Positions 54,523 through 63,211 of a stretch of 64,000 nt of DNA are shown one piece after another. The first letter of the stretch is position 1; each line of letters opens with the position of its first letter. A program made the translations under genes and the position numbers. The notes beneath the pieces are model-generated. The model made no database searches. It was not told the origin of the DNA and worked only from the letters and a program-made list of their open reading frames with translations. Source of the DNA: Hellea balneolensis DSM 19091 (GTDB lineage: Bacteria > Pseudomonadota > Alphaproteobacteria > Caulobacterales > Maricaulaceae); the NCBI RefSeq assembly GCF_000428525.1, contig NZ_AUAC01000002.1, forward strand, positions 310,001 to 374,000. The letters are read 5' to 3'.

Positions 54523-56055
54523 TTAAAGCGGCAAGTTCCCATGCTTCTTCCACGGGTTCTGGAGTTGCTTATCCTTCAACATTGCAAAGGCTCTGTTCAC
54601 GCGTTTGCGCGTGCTTTGCGGCTGTATCACCTCGTCAATATAGCCGAGTTCTGCGGCGCGGAAGGGGCTTAGGAATTTGTCTTCATAATCGGCGATATGG
54701 GCGGCAGTTTTTTCAGCGTCGCCTAAATCTTTGCGGTGGAGGATTTCTGTTGCCCCCTTCGCCCCCATCACCGCGATTTGGGCGGTGGGCCAAGCATAGT
54801 TGATATCGCCGCGCAAATGTTTGGGCGCCATCACGCAATAGGCCCCGCCATAAGCTTTGCGGGTAATGACGGTGACCTTCGGGACTGTCGCTTCCCCGTA
54901 AGCATAGAGCAGTTTCGCGCCGTGCTTAATCACGCCGCCAAATTCTTGGGACGTTCCCGGCAAGAAACCCGGCACATCGACAAGCGTAAGAATCGGAATT
55001 TCAAAGGCGTCACAGAAACGCACATGACGCGCGGCTTTGCGTGAGGCATCACTATCGAGACACCCCGCCAGCACCATAGGCTGATTGGCAATCACGCCAA
55101 CGGTTTGGCCTTCGAGGCGGATAAAGCCGCAAAGGATATTCTTGGCAAAGTCGCGCTGTATCTCAAAGAAATCACCTTCATCGGCGACCTTCTCGACCAG
55201 TTCCTTCATATCATAGGGGATATTGGGATTATCAGGGACAATCGTATCAAGGCTGGTATCAATGCGGTCATGCTCATCAAAGAAAGGCCGCGAGGGAGAA
55301 CCTGTGCGGTTATTGAGCGGGAGGAAATCAAAAAGACGCCGAATTTCCGCTAGCGCCTCCATATCATTATCAAACGCGCCATCCGCCACAGAGGATTTGG
55401 TCGTATGGGTTTTCGCACCGCCCAGCTCTTCCGCCGTGACAATCTCATTGGTCACAGTTTTCAAAACATCCGGCCCCGTCAGGAACATGTAAGAGCTATC
55501 GCGCACCATAAAGATAAAGTCGGTCAGCGCGGGTGAATACACCGCGCCGCCCGCGCTTGGGCCCATAATGACGGAAATTTGCGGGACAACACCTGACGCT
55601 AAGATATTGTTTTGAAACACATCTGTATAGCCTGCGAGGGCCTCAACGCCTTCTTGGATGCGCGCGCCGCCTGAATCGTTCAAACCGATAATGGGCGCGC
55701 CGTTTTTCATCGCCATCTCTTGGATTTTGCAAATCTTCTGCGCATGTGTCTTAGAGAGAGAGCCGCCAAAAACGGTAAAATCTTGCGCATAGACGAAAGT
55801 CTTACGTCCGTTAATCGTGCCCCACCCTGTGACGACGCCATCGCCCGCAAAATGTTTCTTCTCCATCCCGAAATCAGTGGAACGGTGTTTGACGAACATA
55901 TCGAATTCTTCAAAGCTACCGGGATCAAGCAGAAGTTCTAAGCGTTCCCGCGCCGTAAGCTTGCCCTTAGCATGTTGAGCCTCAATTCTGCTCTCCCCGC
56001 CGCCGAGCCGCGCTTCGTCTCTGCGCAGTTCCAATTGGTTTATAATCTCGCTCAA
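54523..56055 (-). CDS. pccB: propionyl-CoA carboxylase beta (carboxyltransferase) subunit
   Basis: 510 aa from a TTG at 56055 preceded by AGGGGATTAGGT. The crotonase-like carboxyltransferase halves are clear: [39 protein letters not shown] and [20 protein letters not shown], then [19 protein letters not shown] and [17 protein letters not shown]. It transfers CO2 from biotin to propionyl-CoA, giving (S)-methylmalonyl-CoA. It is first in the operon with the orphan gene and pccA. Confidence 0.95.
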   Translation of the reverse strand: MSEIINQLELRRDEARLGGGESRIEAQHAKGKLTARERLELLLDPGSFEEFDMFVKHRSTDFGMEKKHFAGDGVVTGWGTINGRKTFVYAQDFTVFGGSLSKTHAQKICKIQEMAMKNGAPIIGLNDSGGARIQEGVEALAGYTDVFQNNILASGVVPQISVIMGPSAGGAVYSPALTDFIFMVRDSSYMFLTGPDVLKTVTNEIVTAEELGGAKTHTTKSSVADGAFDNDMEALAEIRRLFDFLPLNNRTGSPSRPFFDEHDRIDTSLDTIVPDNPNIPYDMKELVEKVADEGDFFEIQRDFAKNILCGFIRLEGQTVGVIANQPMVLAGCLDSDASRKAARHVRFCDAFEIPILTLVDVPGFLPGTSQEFGGVIKHGAKLLYAYGEATVPKVTVITRKAYGGAYCVMAPKHLRGDINYAWPTAQIAVMGAKGATEILHRKDLGDAEKTAAHIADYEDKFLSPFRAAELGYIDEVIQPQSTRKRVNRAFAMLKDKQLQNPWKKHGNLPL

Positions 56056-56115
56056 ACCTAATCCCCTAAACCCAGTCTAATAAAGCTAATCTGTTACCCT
56101 ACTAATCGCCGCGCA

Positions 56116-56127
56116 AGGGTCAACCCT
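56116..56127. promoter_or_regulatory. inverted repeat upstream of the RND operon and pccB
   Basis: AGGGT-CA-ACCCT is a perfect 12-bp palindrome in the 232-base divergent spacer, followed by a partial repeat TGGGTCAAA (56132-56140). It could be an operator for either unit. No regulator gene is adjacent. Confidence 0.3.
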
Positions 56128-56287
56128 GATTTGGGTCAAATCATATAGGCGATTAAAATCTATCCGCTTGTCGAAAGAAAAATCCATGCAATTCTGACCA
56201 TCGCTCTTGCAAGATTGTCAGTTGCCTTTGGCGCGGATAAGCCTAGATTGAGTCACGTATTGCAAACCCTCCGCCAGTTAAGGGCGT

Positions 56288-57382
56288 ATGAAATCCATGA
56301 AAATCAATAGATCATATTTGTTTGCGGCAGGAGCTGTCCTCGCTATCGCTTTGTGGTTTTTTTATAACTCAGCGATCAAAGAAGACGTATCACAAGCGCC
56401 TGCCCCCAAAATCGAACAAAAAACGGCTATGCCAACAGTTGTGGTCGAATATCGCGATGCCGAAGACCATCAAAACAGCTTTAAACTCTTTGGCCGCACC
56501 GAAGCCAACCGTGAAGTCGATGTTAAGGCCGAGACCGCCGGTCTTGTGATAGCCACACCTGTTACAGAAGGCCGCCGCATAAAACGCGGCACAACGCTTT
56601 GCCGCCAAGATGTCGATGCGCGTCAAGCCAATCTGGACCAAGCTCGCGCTAATCTGGACGCTAGAAAACTTGATTATCAATCTTCGAAAACTCTTGTTGA
56701 AAAAGGGTATCGTTCTTCAGTGCAGCTGAAATCCTTACAAGCTGCTGTGGACGGGGCGAACGCTGCTGTGAAACAGGCACAGATAGAGCTTGATAATGTG
56801 AACATGCGCGCCCCGTTTTCAGGGATATTCGATTCGCAAATCGCCGAAGTCGGCGATTACTTACTCCCGGGTCAACCTTGTGGAAAACTGATTGAGATGG
56901 ACCCGTTAATTGTGTCGGTCGAACTTACGGAGTCGCAAGTCGGGAAGATCAGCATTGGACAAGAGGCAAATGTCGAACTGGCAACAGGCCAAACCATAAA
57001 TGGTAAAATTCGCTTCATCGAAGCCAATGCGAAAGCGTCAACCCGCACTTTCCGCACGGAGATCGAGGTGCCCAACGCTGATTATGCCCTTAAAGGCGGC
57101 GTAACCGCGACAGTCGCCATCAGAGCTGGAACTGTGAAAGCACAGCATGTCCCTTCCAAAATACTGACATTGGACTCGGACGGCACAATAGGAGTTCGGC
57201 ATCTTACAGAGGATAATCGCGTTGAGTTCTCAACCGTCTCGCAAATTGACGAAGACAGCAAAGGCATATGGGTGACGGGACTACCTGACTCTACGCGCAT
57301 CATTGTACAGGGACAAGATTTTGTGTCCAATGGCACAGAAGTTGAACCGGATGTCGCGGATTATAGCGGGGCCACTGAATAG
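56288..57382 (+). CDS. RND efflux periplasmic adaptor (MexA/AcrA family)
   Basis: 364 aa. The N-terminal membrane anchor is SYLFAAGAVLAIALWFFYNS. The lipoyl half motif (ETAGLVIATPVTEGRRIKRG), a coiled-coil hairpin (residues about 105-165), the second lipoyl half (NMRAPFSGIFDSQIAEVGDY) and a beta-barrel (EATVELATGQ-like strands) follow in the usual order. It bridges the RND pump and an outer-membrane channel. The pump gene starts two bases after its stop. Confidence 0.92.
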   Translation: MKSMKINRSYLFAAGAVLAIALWFFYNSAIKEDVSQAPAPKIEQKTAMPTVVVEYRDAEDHQNSFKLFGRTEANREVDVKAETAGLVIATPVTEGRRIKRGTTLCRQDVDARQANLDQARANLDARKLDYQSSKTLVEKGYRSSVQLKSLQAAVDGANAAVKQAQIELDNVNMRAPFSGIFDSQIAEVGDYLLPGQPCGKLIEMDPLIVSVELTESQVGKISIGQEANVELATGQTINGKIRFIEANAKASTRTFRTEIEVPNADYALKGGVTATVAIRAGTVKAQHVPSKILTLDSDGTIGVRHLTEDNRVEFSTVSQIDEDSKGIWVTGLPDSTRIIVQGQDFVSNGTEVEPDVADYSGATE

Positions 57383-57384
57383 CT

Positions 57385-60300
57385 ATGGGCGGCATTGTCG
57401 GCATTGTTGGCTTCTCAATCCGCAACTGGCGGATGACCATCGGCATCATGATTTTTGCTGTCATAGGCGGATTATTGGCCCTTGACCGTCTGCCCCTCGA
57501 TGCCGAACCCGATATTCCTGTGCCCTTTGTAAATGTGCGTGTCGTCCTGCCGGGGATTTCACCTGAAGACGCGGAGCGATTGCTTATCAGGCCTTTGGAA
57601 ACCGAGATAAAGTCTATCGAAGGTGTAAAGCAAATAGACTCCATTGCAGCCACAAATGTCGCTTATGTCATTATCGAATTTGATATATCCCACGACCAGG
57701 ATAAAGCCATACGCGACGTGCTTGAAAAAGTTGACCGTGCCCGGTCGGAATTCCCACAAGAAGCACAAGAACCTGTTGTCGAAGAAGTCTCAACCTCAAC
57801 GCTGCCTATAATTACGGTAAATCTGTGGGGTGATGTACCGGAACGCGAATTACAAAAACGTGCCAAAGACCTTCAATCGCGCCTTGAAAGTCTGCCTCAG
57901 GTCTTGGAAGCCAATATTTCAGGTGAGCGTATAAATGTTCTCGAAGCTATACTAGATCCACCGACTGTTGAGAGCCTTGGAATTACATATGATGAAATTG
58001 CGCTTGCGGTGAACCGCAATAACAGTCTTATCCCGGCGGGCGCATTGGAAACAGATAGCGGTAAGTTCAATATCAAACTTCCCGGCTTGATAGAGAACCC
58101 CGCAGACCTTGCTGATCTCGTGGTGCGCCGCGGCGAAAATAACAGTATAATCCGCATGAGCGATATCGCGACAGTACGGAGTGGGTACAAAGATATTGAG
58201 AACATTGCTCGCTTCAACCAGCGCACATCAGTGTCTCTGGAAATTTCAAAACGACAAGGCGAGAATATTCTCGACACCGCTCTTTTAGTGCAAGAAATGG
58301 TCGATAATATCAGCTCACGGGAAGACTGGCCTGAGACTATCAATGTCACCTATAGCCAATCGCGGTCTGTTTACATCAATGATATGCGGCGCGAATTATC
58401 CTCTTCCATTATCAATGCTGTTATCCTTGTCTTCATAGTCTGTATTGCAGCACTCGGTTGGCGTTCAGCCATCTTCGTGGGCTGGGCCATTCCCGCTAGT
58501 TTCTTGATCGCATTTTTCTTATTCTTCGTCCAAGGCGAAACCATCAATATGATGATCCTCTTTGGGCTTATTCTATCCGTTGGGGTGTTGGTAGACAGTG
58601 CCATTGTCATTATTGAATATGCCGACCGCAAAATGGATGAAGGTCTGCCCCGAAAGGAAGCCTTTCAAACGGCCGGTGAGCGCATGTTCTGGCCAATAGT
58701 GTCGTCGACAGCAACAACGCTCGCCGCCTTTATACCGCTTCTCTTTTGGGAAACGATCACCGGCAAATTCATGTCCTATTTCCCGCGTACCATGATCTAT
58801 GTTCTCACAGCTTCAATGTTGATGGCCTTGATTTTTCTACCAACATTAGGCGCAGTTATTGGGTTTAAACCAAAGAAAAAAGAAAATTCCAACGCGGCGT
58901 TACTAGCCGGCGCTGATGGTGACCCTTCTAAACTTACCGGTTTTACTGGCGGATATGTGAAGGTGATACGTCAACTTATTCGTTTCCCGCTTTTGGTCTT
59001 GCTCGCAATGGGCATTCTTGGATTTCTGATCATCAGCGTCTTCGGTGCCAGCGTCAAAGGCCCGCCCCCAAAACCCGTTGAATTTTTCACCCAGACACCC
59101 AGCGACCAGGTTTTTGTCTTGGCCAGAACGCGCGGCAACACAACAGCTGAACAAAGCCTAACCATTGCAAAAGAACTAGAGAACCGGCTTGTCAAGGTTG
59201 ATGGCGTGGACTCAATCTACACTGTTGCAGGTCCCGGTGCAGCGGGTGGTGGAGGCGGTGGAGAGGGCTTAAACGGTCCGTCAAATGTTCCCATAGATTC
59301 AACAGTGCGAATTTATACTGAACTGCTTCCCTTTAACGAACGCTCGCGACCTCTTGCTGAGATAATTGAGGAGCTTGAGCAAGTCACTACGGGCATACCC
59401 GGTGTCTTGACCGAGATTACAGCTATCGATCAAGGCCCGCCTATCGCCAAAGATATTGGTATTCAGATATCGGCTGAAAATCGCGAACAATTGAAATCAA
59501 CCGCAATTTATGTGCGTGAAAAGCTCGCTTCAATAGAAGGTGTCTATGAGATTGAAGACAGCCTTCCCCTCCCCGGCGTGGATTGGGAAATCATAGTTGA
59601 CCGCGCAGAAGCCGGGCGACTGGGGCTTGATGTTGGGCGGATAGGCGCAGCCTTACAATTCGTAACAGAAGGCGCGCTGGTCGGGCAATATCGCCCGCTT
59701 AATGTGGAGGAAGAAGTTGATATTCGCGTGCGCTATCCTAGCACCTCCCGCGACCTCGCACAGCTTGATAGTCTGCGTATTCAAACCCCGCAGGGCGCGT
59801 TACCTATTTCATCCGTAGTCAAACGCGTCGCGAAACCTCGCCAAGATAAAATTGAACGCCGTGATTTGCTTCCTTTCTATGTCGTCCAAGGCAATACGAG
59901 AAAGGATTATGCGACTAACTTGCAGGTAGAAGAGCTTCAAAAATGGTTCGACGAAGAAGCAGAACTTCCCCCTGGCACCCAAATTAAGTTTCTAGGGCAG
60001 GCCGAAGAAAATGCAGCTGCTGCGCAATTTGGGAAAAATGCGGCTATGGCAATTATGTTTATGATGGGCGTGATTTTATTGCTGCAATTTAACAGTTTTT
60101 ATCACGTATTCCTGACACTCTCTGCCGTTGTTCTATCTGTCTTTGGCGTCATTCTAGGCCTGACATTCTATCCTTATATTTCCATGATACTTGTCCTAAC
60201 AGGCGTCATCGCTTTGGCCGGAATTGTGGTGAATAACAATATTGTTTTAATTGACACCTATCAACGCTTACTCTCCAATGGATTTAGCCCCGAAGATGCT

Positions 60301-60660
60301 GCTCTTAGAACAGCCGCCCAAAGATTACGCCCCGTTATTCTTACCACCCTTACGACTGTTGTTGGTCTCATGCCTTTGGTTTTGGGGTGGCAAGCTAATA
60401 TCTTTACAGGTGAGTTTTCTACGCGTGGATCCAGTACATCAGATATTTGGGCGCCTATTTCTTACGTTGTTTCTAGCGGTTTAGGCTTCGCAACAATACT
60501 TACACTTATTGTTACGCCCGTTATGCTCGCTATGCCCACTGTCATGAAGAAACGTCTACTGAAGCTCTTTGGCAAAAAGACAGATACAAATATGAAGCCG
60601 GAAGACGATGCGGATCCAAGCTTGGCTATAGACGACGCCCAGCCAATTGCAGCCGAGTAA
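57385..60660 (+). CDS. RND efflux pump permease (AcrB/HAE1-like)
   Basis: 1091 aa with TM1 near the N-terminus, two large periplasmic loops and 12 membrane segments. The TM4 proton-relay region reads GVLVDSAIVIIEY: the first Asp of the AcrB DD pair is kept and the second is Ser. The TM10 region reads GIVVNNNIVLIDTY, with Asn where AcrB has Lys940, as in a divergent subgroup. A Gly-rich insert lies at GPGAAGGGGGGEGLNGP. It probably exports hydrophobic compounds; a TolC-like partner is not encoded here. Confidence 0.93.
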   Translation: MGGIVGIVGFSIRNWRMTIGIMIFAVIGGLLALDRLPLDAEPDIPVPFVNVRVVLPGISPEDAERLLIRPLETEIKSIEGVKQIDSIAATNVAYVIIEFDISHDQDKAIRDVLEKVDRARSEFPQEAQEPVVEEVSTSTLPIITVNLWGDVPERELQKRAKDLQSRLESLPQVLEANISGERINVLEAILDPPTVESLGITYDEIALAVNRNNSLIPAGALETDSGKFNIKLPGLIENPADLADLVVRRGENNSIIRMSDIATVRSGYKDIENIARFNQRTSVSLEISKRQGENILDTALLVQEMVDNISSREDWPETINVTYSQSRSVYINDMRRELSSSIINAVILVFIVCIAALGWRSAIFVGWAIPASFLIAFFLFFVQGETINMMILFGLILSVGVLVDSAIVIIEYADRKMDEGLPRKEAFQTAGERMFWPIVSSTATTLAAFIPLLFWETITGKFMSYFPRTMIYVLTASMLMALIFLPTLGAVIGFKPKKKENSNAALLAGADGDPSKLTGFTGGYVKVIRQLIRFPLLVLLAMGILGFLIISVFGASVKGPPPKPVEFFTQTPSDQVFVLARTRGNTTAEQSLTIAKELENRLVKVDGVDSIYTVAGPGAAGGGGGGEGLNGPSNVPIDSTVRIYTELLPFNERSRPLAEIIEELEQVTTGIPGVLTEITAIDQGPPIAKDIGIQISAENREQLKSTAIYVREKLASIEGVYEIEDSLPLPGVDWEIIVDRAEAGRLGLDVGRIGAALQFVTEGALVGQYRPLNVEEEVDIRVRYPSTSRDLAQLDSLRIQTPQGALPISSVVKRVAKPRQDKIERRDLLPFYVVQGNTRKDYATNLQVEELQKWFDEEAELPPGTQIKFLGQAEENAAAAQFGKNAAMAIMFMMGVILLLQFNSFYHVFLTLSAVVLSVFGVILGLTFYPYISMILVLTGVIALAGIVVNNNIVLIDTYQRLLSNGFSPEDAALRTAAQRLRPVILTTLTTVVGLMPLVLGWQANIFTGEFSTRGSSTSDIWAPISYVVSSGLGFATILTLIVTPVMLAMPTVMKKRLLKLFGKKTDTNMKPEDDADPSLAIDDAQPIAAE

Positions 60661-60670
60661 GGCGCGCTTA

Positions 60671-61618
60671 CTAGTCCACGATTAACGCCTCGGCTTCCTG
60701 AGGGGCAAATATAGCTGTATATTGCGCGCCGCCACCCAAGAGCTGCCGGCGTATTTGCCATCGAAAGGGTTCATATCTGATATCGGGAACAAAAGAGAGT
60801 TCAGTATTTCTTGAGGGAGGTAATCTTTCGAAAGGTACACTCACCCTTGCTTTAACACCGTCCGATTTAATGAGTTCCGCAGCGATCTCATATTCGCCCA
60901 AAGGCAACATATTACCAGCAATGAAGTTCCAGCGCCCTCCTGCACCAACACGAGTTTCACCGATAGCAGAAGGCCCTGCAAAAATTCTAACGCGTCCCTC
61001 TTCTTCTGTAGTGCCCGAAAAAATCACGCCGCCGCTATCATCGTAATCGATTGGCCCCATCGTCAGCGGACCGTCTGTTGGACTCCCCCCAAAGGGCGTT
61101 TGAACAATTCGTGTCGGGCCACCGGGGGCCGTGACCATGATTAAAGCGGGCTTATCTAAATCGATTTCTTCGGCGTCTTTCGGGGGTACAGGCACGCGAA
61201 AAACGGTTTCATCCCCTCTAACATTCAGTCCGCCGTCAACAAACATAACAAGTTCAAGTACCATTGTTTGATCCCGCTCAACATTAACATCCAGAGCCCA
61301 ATTACCAGCGTCATCCGCTCTGATCTGACGCAAACGTTGATTACGATTTAGTAGAATAAGAACAGCGTTAGGTTCGCTCGTTCCATTCACGCGCAACAGG
61401 CGAGAGCTCCCGGTCCCAAATTCGTTTACAGTTCGAAAAATTACAGGCGTAAAGCCCGTATCTGTTACAGGCTCACTTTTCTCAGCGGGCTCTGATATTT
61501 CTACATCACCAGAAAAAATAGGCACGCTCGACAGGAATGATGTGGTTTGGACAGCAACAAGTAATATCAAGGCCAAAGCCAATCCTGTAACTACCATCCA
61601 AATTAGACGTGATTTCAT
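60671..61618 (-). CDS. membrane-anchored Ig-like protein with eroded LysM end
   Basis: 315 aa. An N-terminal anchor (LIWMVVTGLALALILLVAV) is followed by two Ig-like/bacterial adhesion-type domains: residues about 70-140 (LLRVNGTSEPNAVLILLN) and about 190-255 (SGGVIFSGTTEEEGRVRIF). The C-terminus resembles a LysM domain (FRWQIRRQLLGGGAQYTAIF), but the usual PGxxLW start and the YPGQ-type end are not visible. Relatives of this layout bind peptidoglycan through LysM. It converges with the RND gene with a 10-base gap. Confidence 0.7.
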   Translation of the reverse strand: MKSRLIWMVVTGLALALILLVAVQTTSFLSSVPIFSGDVEISEPAEKSEPVTDTGFTPVIFRTVNEFGTGSSRLLRVNGTSEPNAVLILLNRNQRLRQIRADDAGNWALDVNVERDQTMVLELVMFVDGGLNVRGDETVFRVPVPPKDAEEIDLDKPALIMVTAPGGPTRIVQTPFGGSPTDGPLTMGPIDYDDSGGVIFSGTTEEEGRVRIFAGPSAIGETRVGAGGRWNFIAGNMLPLGEYEIAAELIKSDGVKARVSVPFERLPPSRNTELSFVPDIRYEPFRWQIRRQLLGGGAQYTAIFAPQEAEALIVD

Positions 61619-61703
61619 TTTACTTAGTGTCTTTTCAACGTTGTCATCTCAATCACCGTAACCTAAGTCGTAACTGACATAACGCAAATGAAATAACCTA
61701 ATT

Positions 61704-62288
61704 ATGACATCAATCTGTGTATTTTGCGGCGCAAGCCCCGGCCATGATCCTAAGCATATGGCGTTAGCAAAAAGTGTCGGAAAAGCTTTGGCGAAGGCCA
61801 AACATCGCCTCGTCTATGGTGGCGGTGGTTTAGGTTTAATGGGAGCCGTGGCACGATCTGCGAACACATCAGGCGGTAAGGTCTTAGGTATCATGCCCGA
61901 GTTTTTAGCCGAAGTCGAAAAAACGCTTACAGATGTTGAGCACATTATGGTCCCAGACATGCATGCCAGAAAAATCATGATGTATGACGAGTCTGACGGC
62001 TTTATTGTATTGCCCGGCGGTATAGGCACATTGGAGGAAACGATTGAAATACTCTCTTGGATGCGGCTCAACCTGCATGAGAAGCCTTTAGTTTTCTTAG
62101 ATGATACAGGTTATTGGGATCCTATCATTCGCGGGCTGCATCATACTATTGAAAAAGGTTTTGCTCCGGAAAGCTTTGCTAAAGATATCCATTCAGCCTC
62201 AACCGCACAGGAAGCTTTAATTTTTATCGCAAATAAGATCGCGAGTCCGAATGTTCGAGAGCCCCTCGATATCCATAAAAAAGTTTAA
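61704..62288 (+). CDS. LOG family protein (nucleotide 5'-monophosphate phosphoribohydrolase)
   Basis: 194-aa Rossmann-like protein. The nucleotide loop is YGGGGLGLMGAVA and the signature PGGIGTLEETIEIL provides the catalytic Glu; the preceding Arg region is MPDMHARKIMM-like. Characterised LOG proteins release adenine or cytokinin bases from nucleoside monophosphates. Here a housekeeping role in nucleotide metabolism is likely. Its stop shares TTAA with the convergent gene. Confidence 0.9.
   Translation: MTSICVFCGASPGHDPKHMALAKSVGKALAKAKHRLVYGGGGLGLMGAVARSANTSGGKVLGIMPEFLAEVEKTLTDVEHIMVPDMHARKIMMYDESDGFIVLPGGIGTLEETIEILSWMRLNLHEKPLVFLDDTGYWDPIIRGLHHTIEKGFAPESFAKDIHSASTAQEALIFIANKIASPNVREPLDIHKKV
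62285..62288. other. shared convergent stop codons (TTAA) of the LOG and msrC genes
   Basis: The TAA codons of both strands overlap in TTAA, the fourth such case in the window. Confidence 0.95.
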
Positions 62289-62746
62289 ACTAGCAAAGTC
62301 TTACAGATGTACTCCAAACCCGCTTTATCTTCTGTGTCGAAAGAGCCAAGTTGCGTCGAATCAATATCCAAAACCGCGGCCAGGCTTCCTTCTTTATCAA
62401 AGACAGGCACAACAATCTCAGAATTTGAACGACTGTCACAAGCTATATGCCCCGGAAATTCATGAACATCTTCCACAATTACAGTCTTACCTAGCTCAGC
62501 TGCTGTGCCGCAGACACCTTTACCCAAAGGAATGCGCAAGCATCCCAAGGAGCCTTGATAGGGTCCGACAACAAGTTCTGTTGTTTTGAGCGGGTCTACA
62601 ACATAAAACCCCGTCCAGAAGAAATAATCAAAAGCTTCATTCAGCAAACACGCCGCTGTCGCATATCTAGCAGTTTTAGATGTTTCGCCTTCAATGACCG
62701 CAGAGATTTGAAGCGCCACCTCATTATAAATTTCTTTTTTATTCAT
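62285..62746 (-). CDS. msrC: free methionine-(R)-sulfoxide reductase (GAF domain)
   Basis: 153-aa single GAF domain. Cys69, Cys79 and Cys103 (LGCLRIPLGKGVCG, GHIACDSRSNSEIVVPV) have the same 10- and 24-residue spacing as the three redox cysteines of E. coli fRMsr. It reduces free Met-R-sulfoxide using thioredoxin, protecting against oxidation. It lies seven bases after holC on the same strand and may be co-transcribed with it. Confidence 0.93.
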   Translation of the reverse strand: MNKKEIYNEVALQISAVIEGETSKTARYATAACLLNEAFDYFFWTGFYVVDPLKTTELVVGPYQGSLGCLRIPLGKGVCGTAAELGKTVIVEDVHEFPGHIACDSRSNSEIVVPVFDKEGSLAAVLDIDSTQLGSFDTEDKAGLEYICKTLLV

Positions 62747-62753
62747 AAGCTTA

Positions 62754-63197
62754 TCAAGCTTTCTTCTCCCATGATCCTCGATCGTTTTGCTGGTAATAAG
62801 ATAGTGTTGCTCCGGCCTCTTTCAAAGCCCTCCAACGTTTTCGCTCTTGCAAGACATCGTCCTGCGAGCGGCCGTTGATCATGACTATGCAGCGTTCAAC
62901 TCCGCTCATATCATCCAGATCCGTACCGCCTAGCAAAAAAACAGCTTGACGGCCTGAGGCTGTTACCGCTGAGGAACTGAGCGTAATAGGCTGTTGCTCG
63001 GACATCGGTTCGTCATCGCGCCCATGGGGCAGAAAACTGTCATCTTTGTAAGTCCAGAGATAATCATCCATCTCTTTAAGCTGCTCCACGGGGAGCTTAA
63101 CCAGAGCCTTCCACCCCTTTTGGCGTGTTTTTTCCAAAAGGCCCGGCAGAACGCCTTCTACGGTCGAAGCTTCAAGGTGGTAAAACCAATATTCCAT
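62754..63197 (-). CDS. holC: DNA polymerase III chi subunit
   Basis: 147 aa. The N-terminal YWFYHLEASTVEGVLPGLLE and ALVKLPVEQLKEMDDYLWTY, then DDSFLPHGRDDE and PITLSSSA, are typical HolC blocks. Chi links the clamp loader to single-stranded-DNA-binding protein. The gene follows pepA with a 14-base gap; pepA-holC is a common bacterial pairing and supports the call. Confidence 0.93.
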   Translation of the reverse strand: MEYWFYHLEASTVEGVLPGLLEKTRQKGWKALVKLPVEQLKEMDDYLWTYKDDSFLPHGRDDEPMSEQQPITLSSSAVTASGRQAVFLLGGTDLDDMSGVERCIVMINGRSQDDVLQERKRWRALKEAGATLSYYQQNDRGSWEKKA

Positions 63198-63211
63198 AAA
63201 GATTTTAAAAC

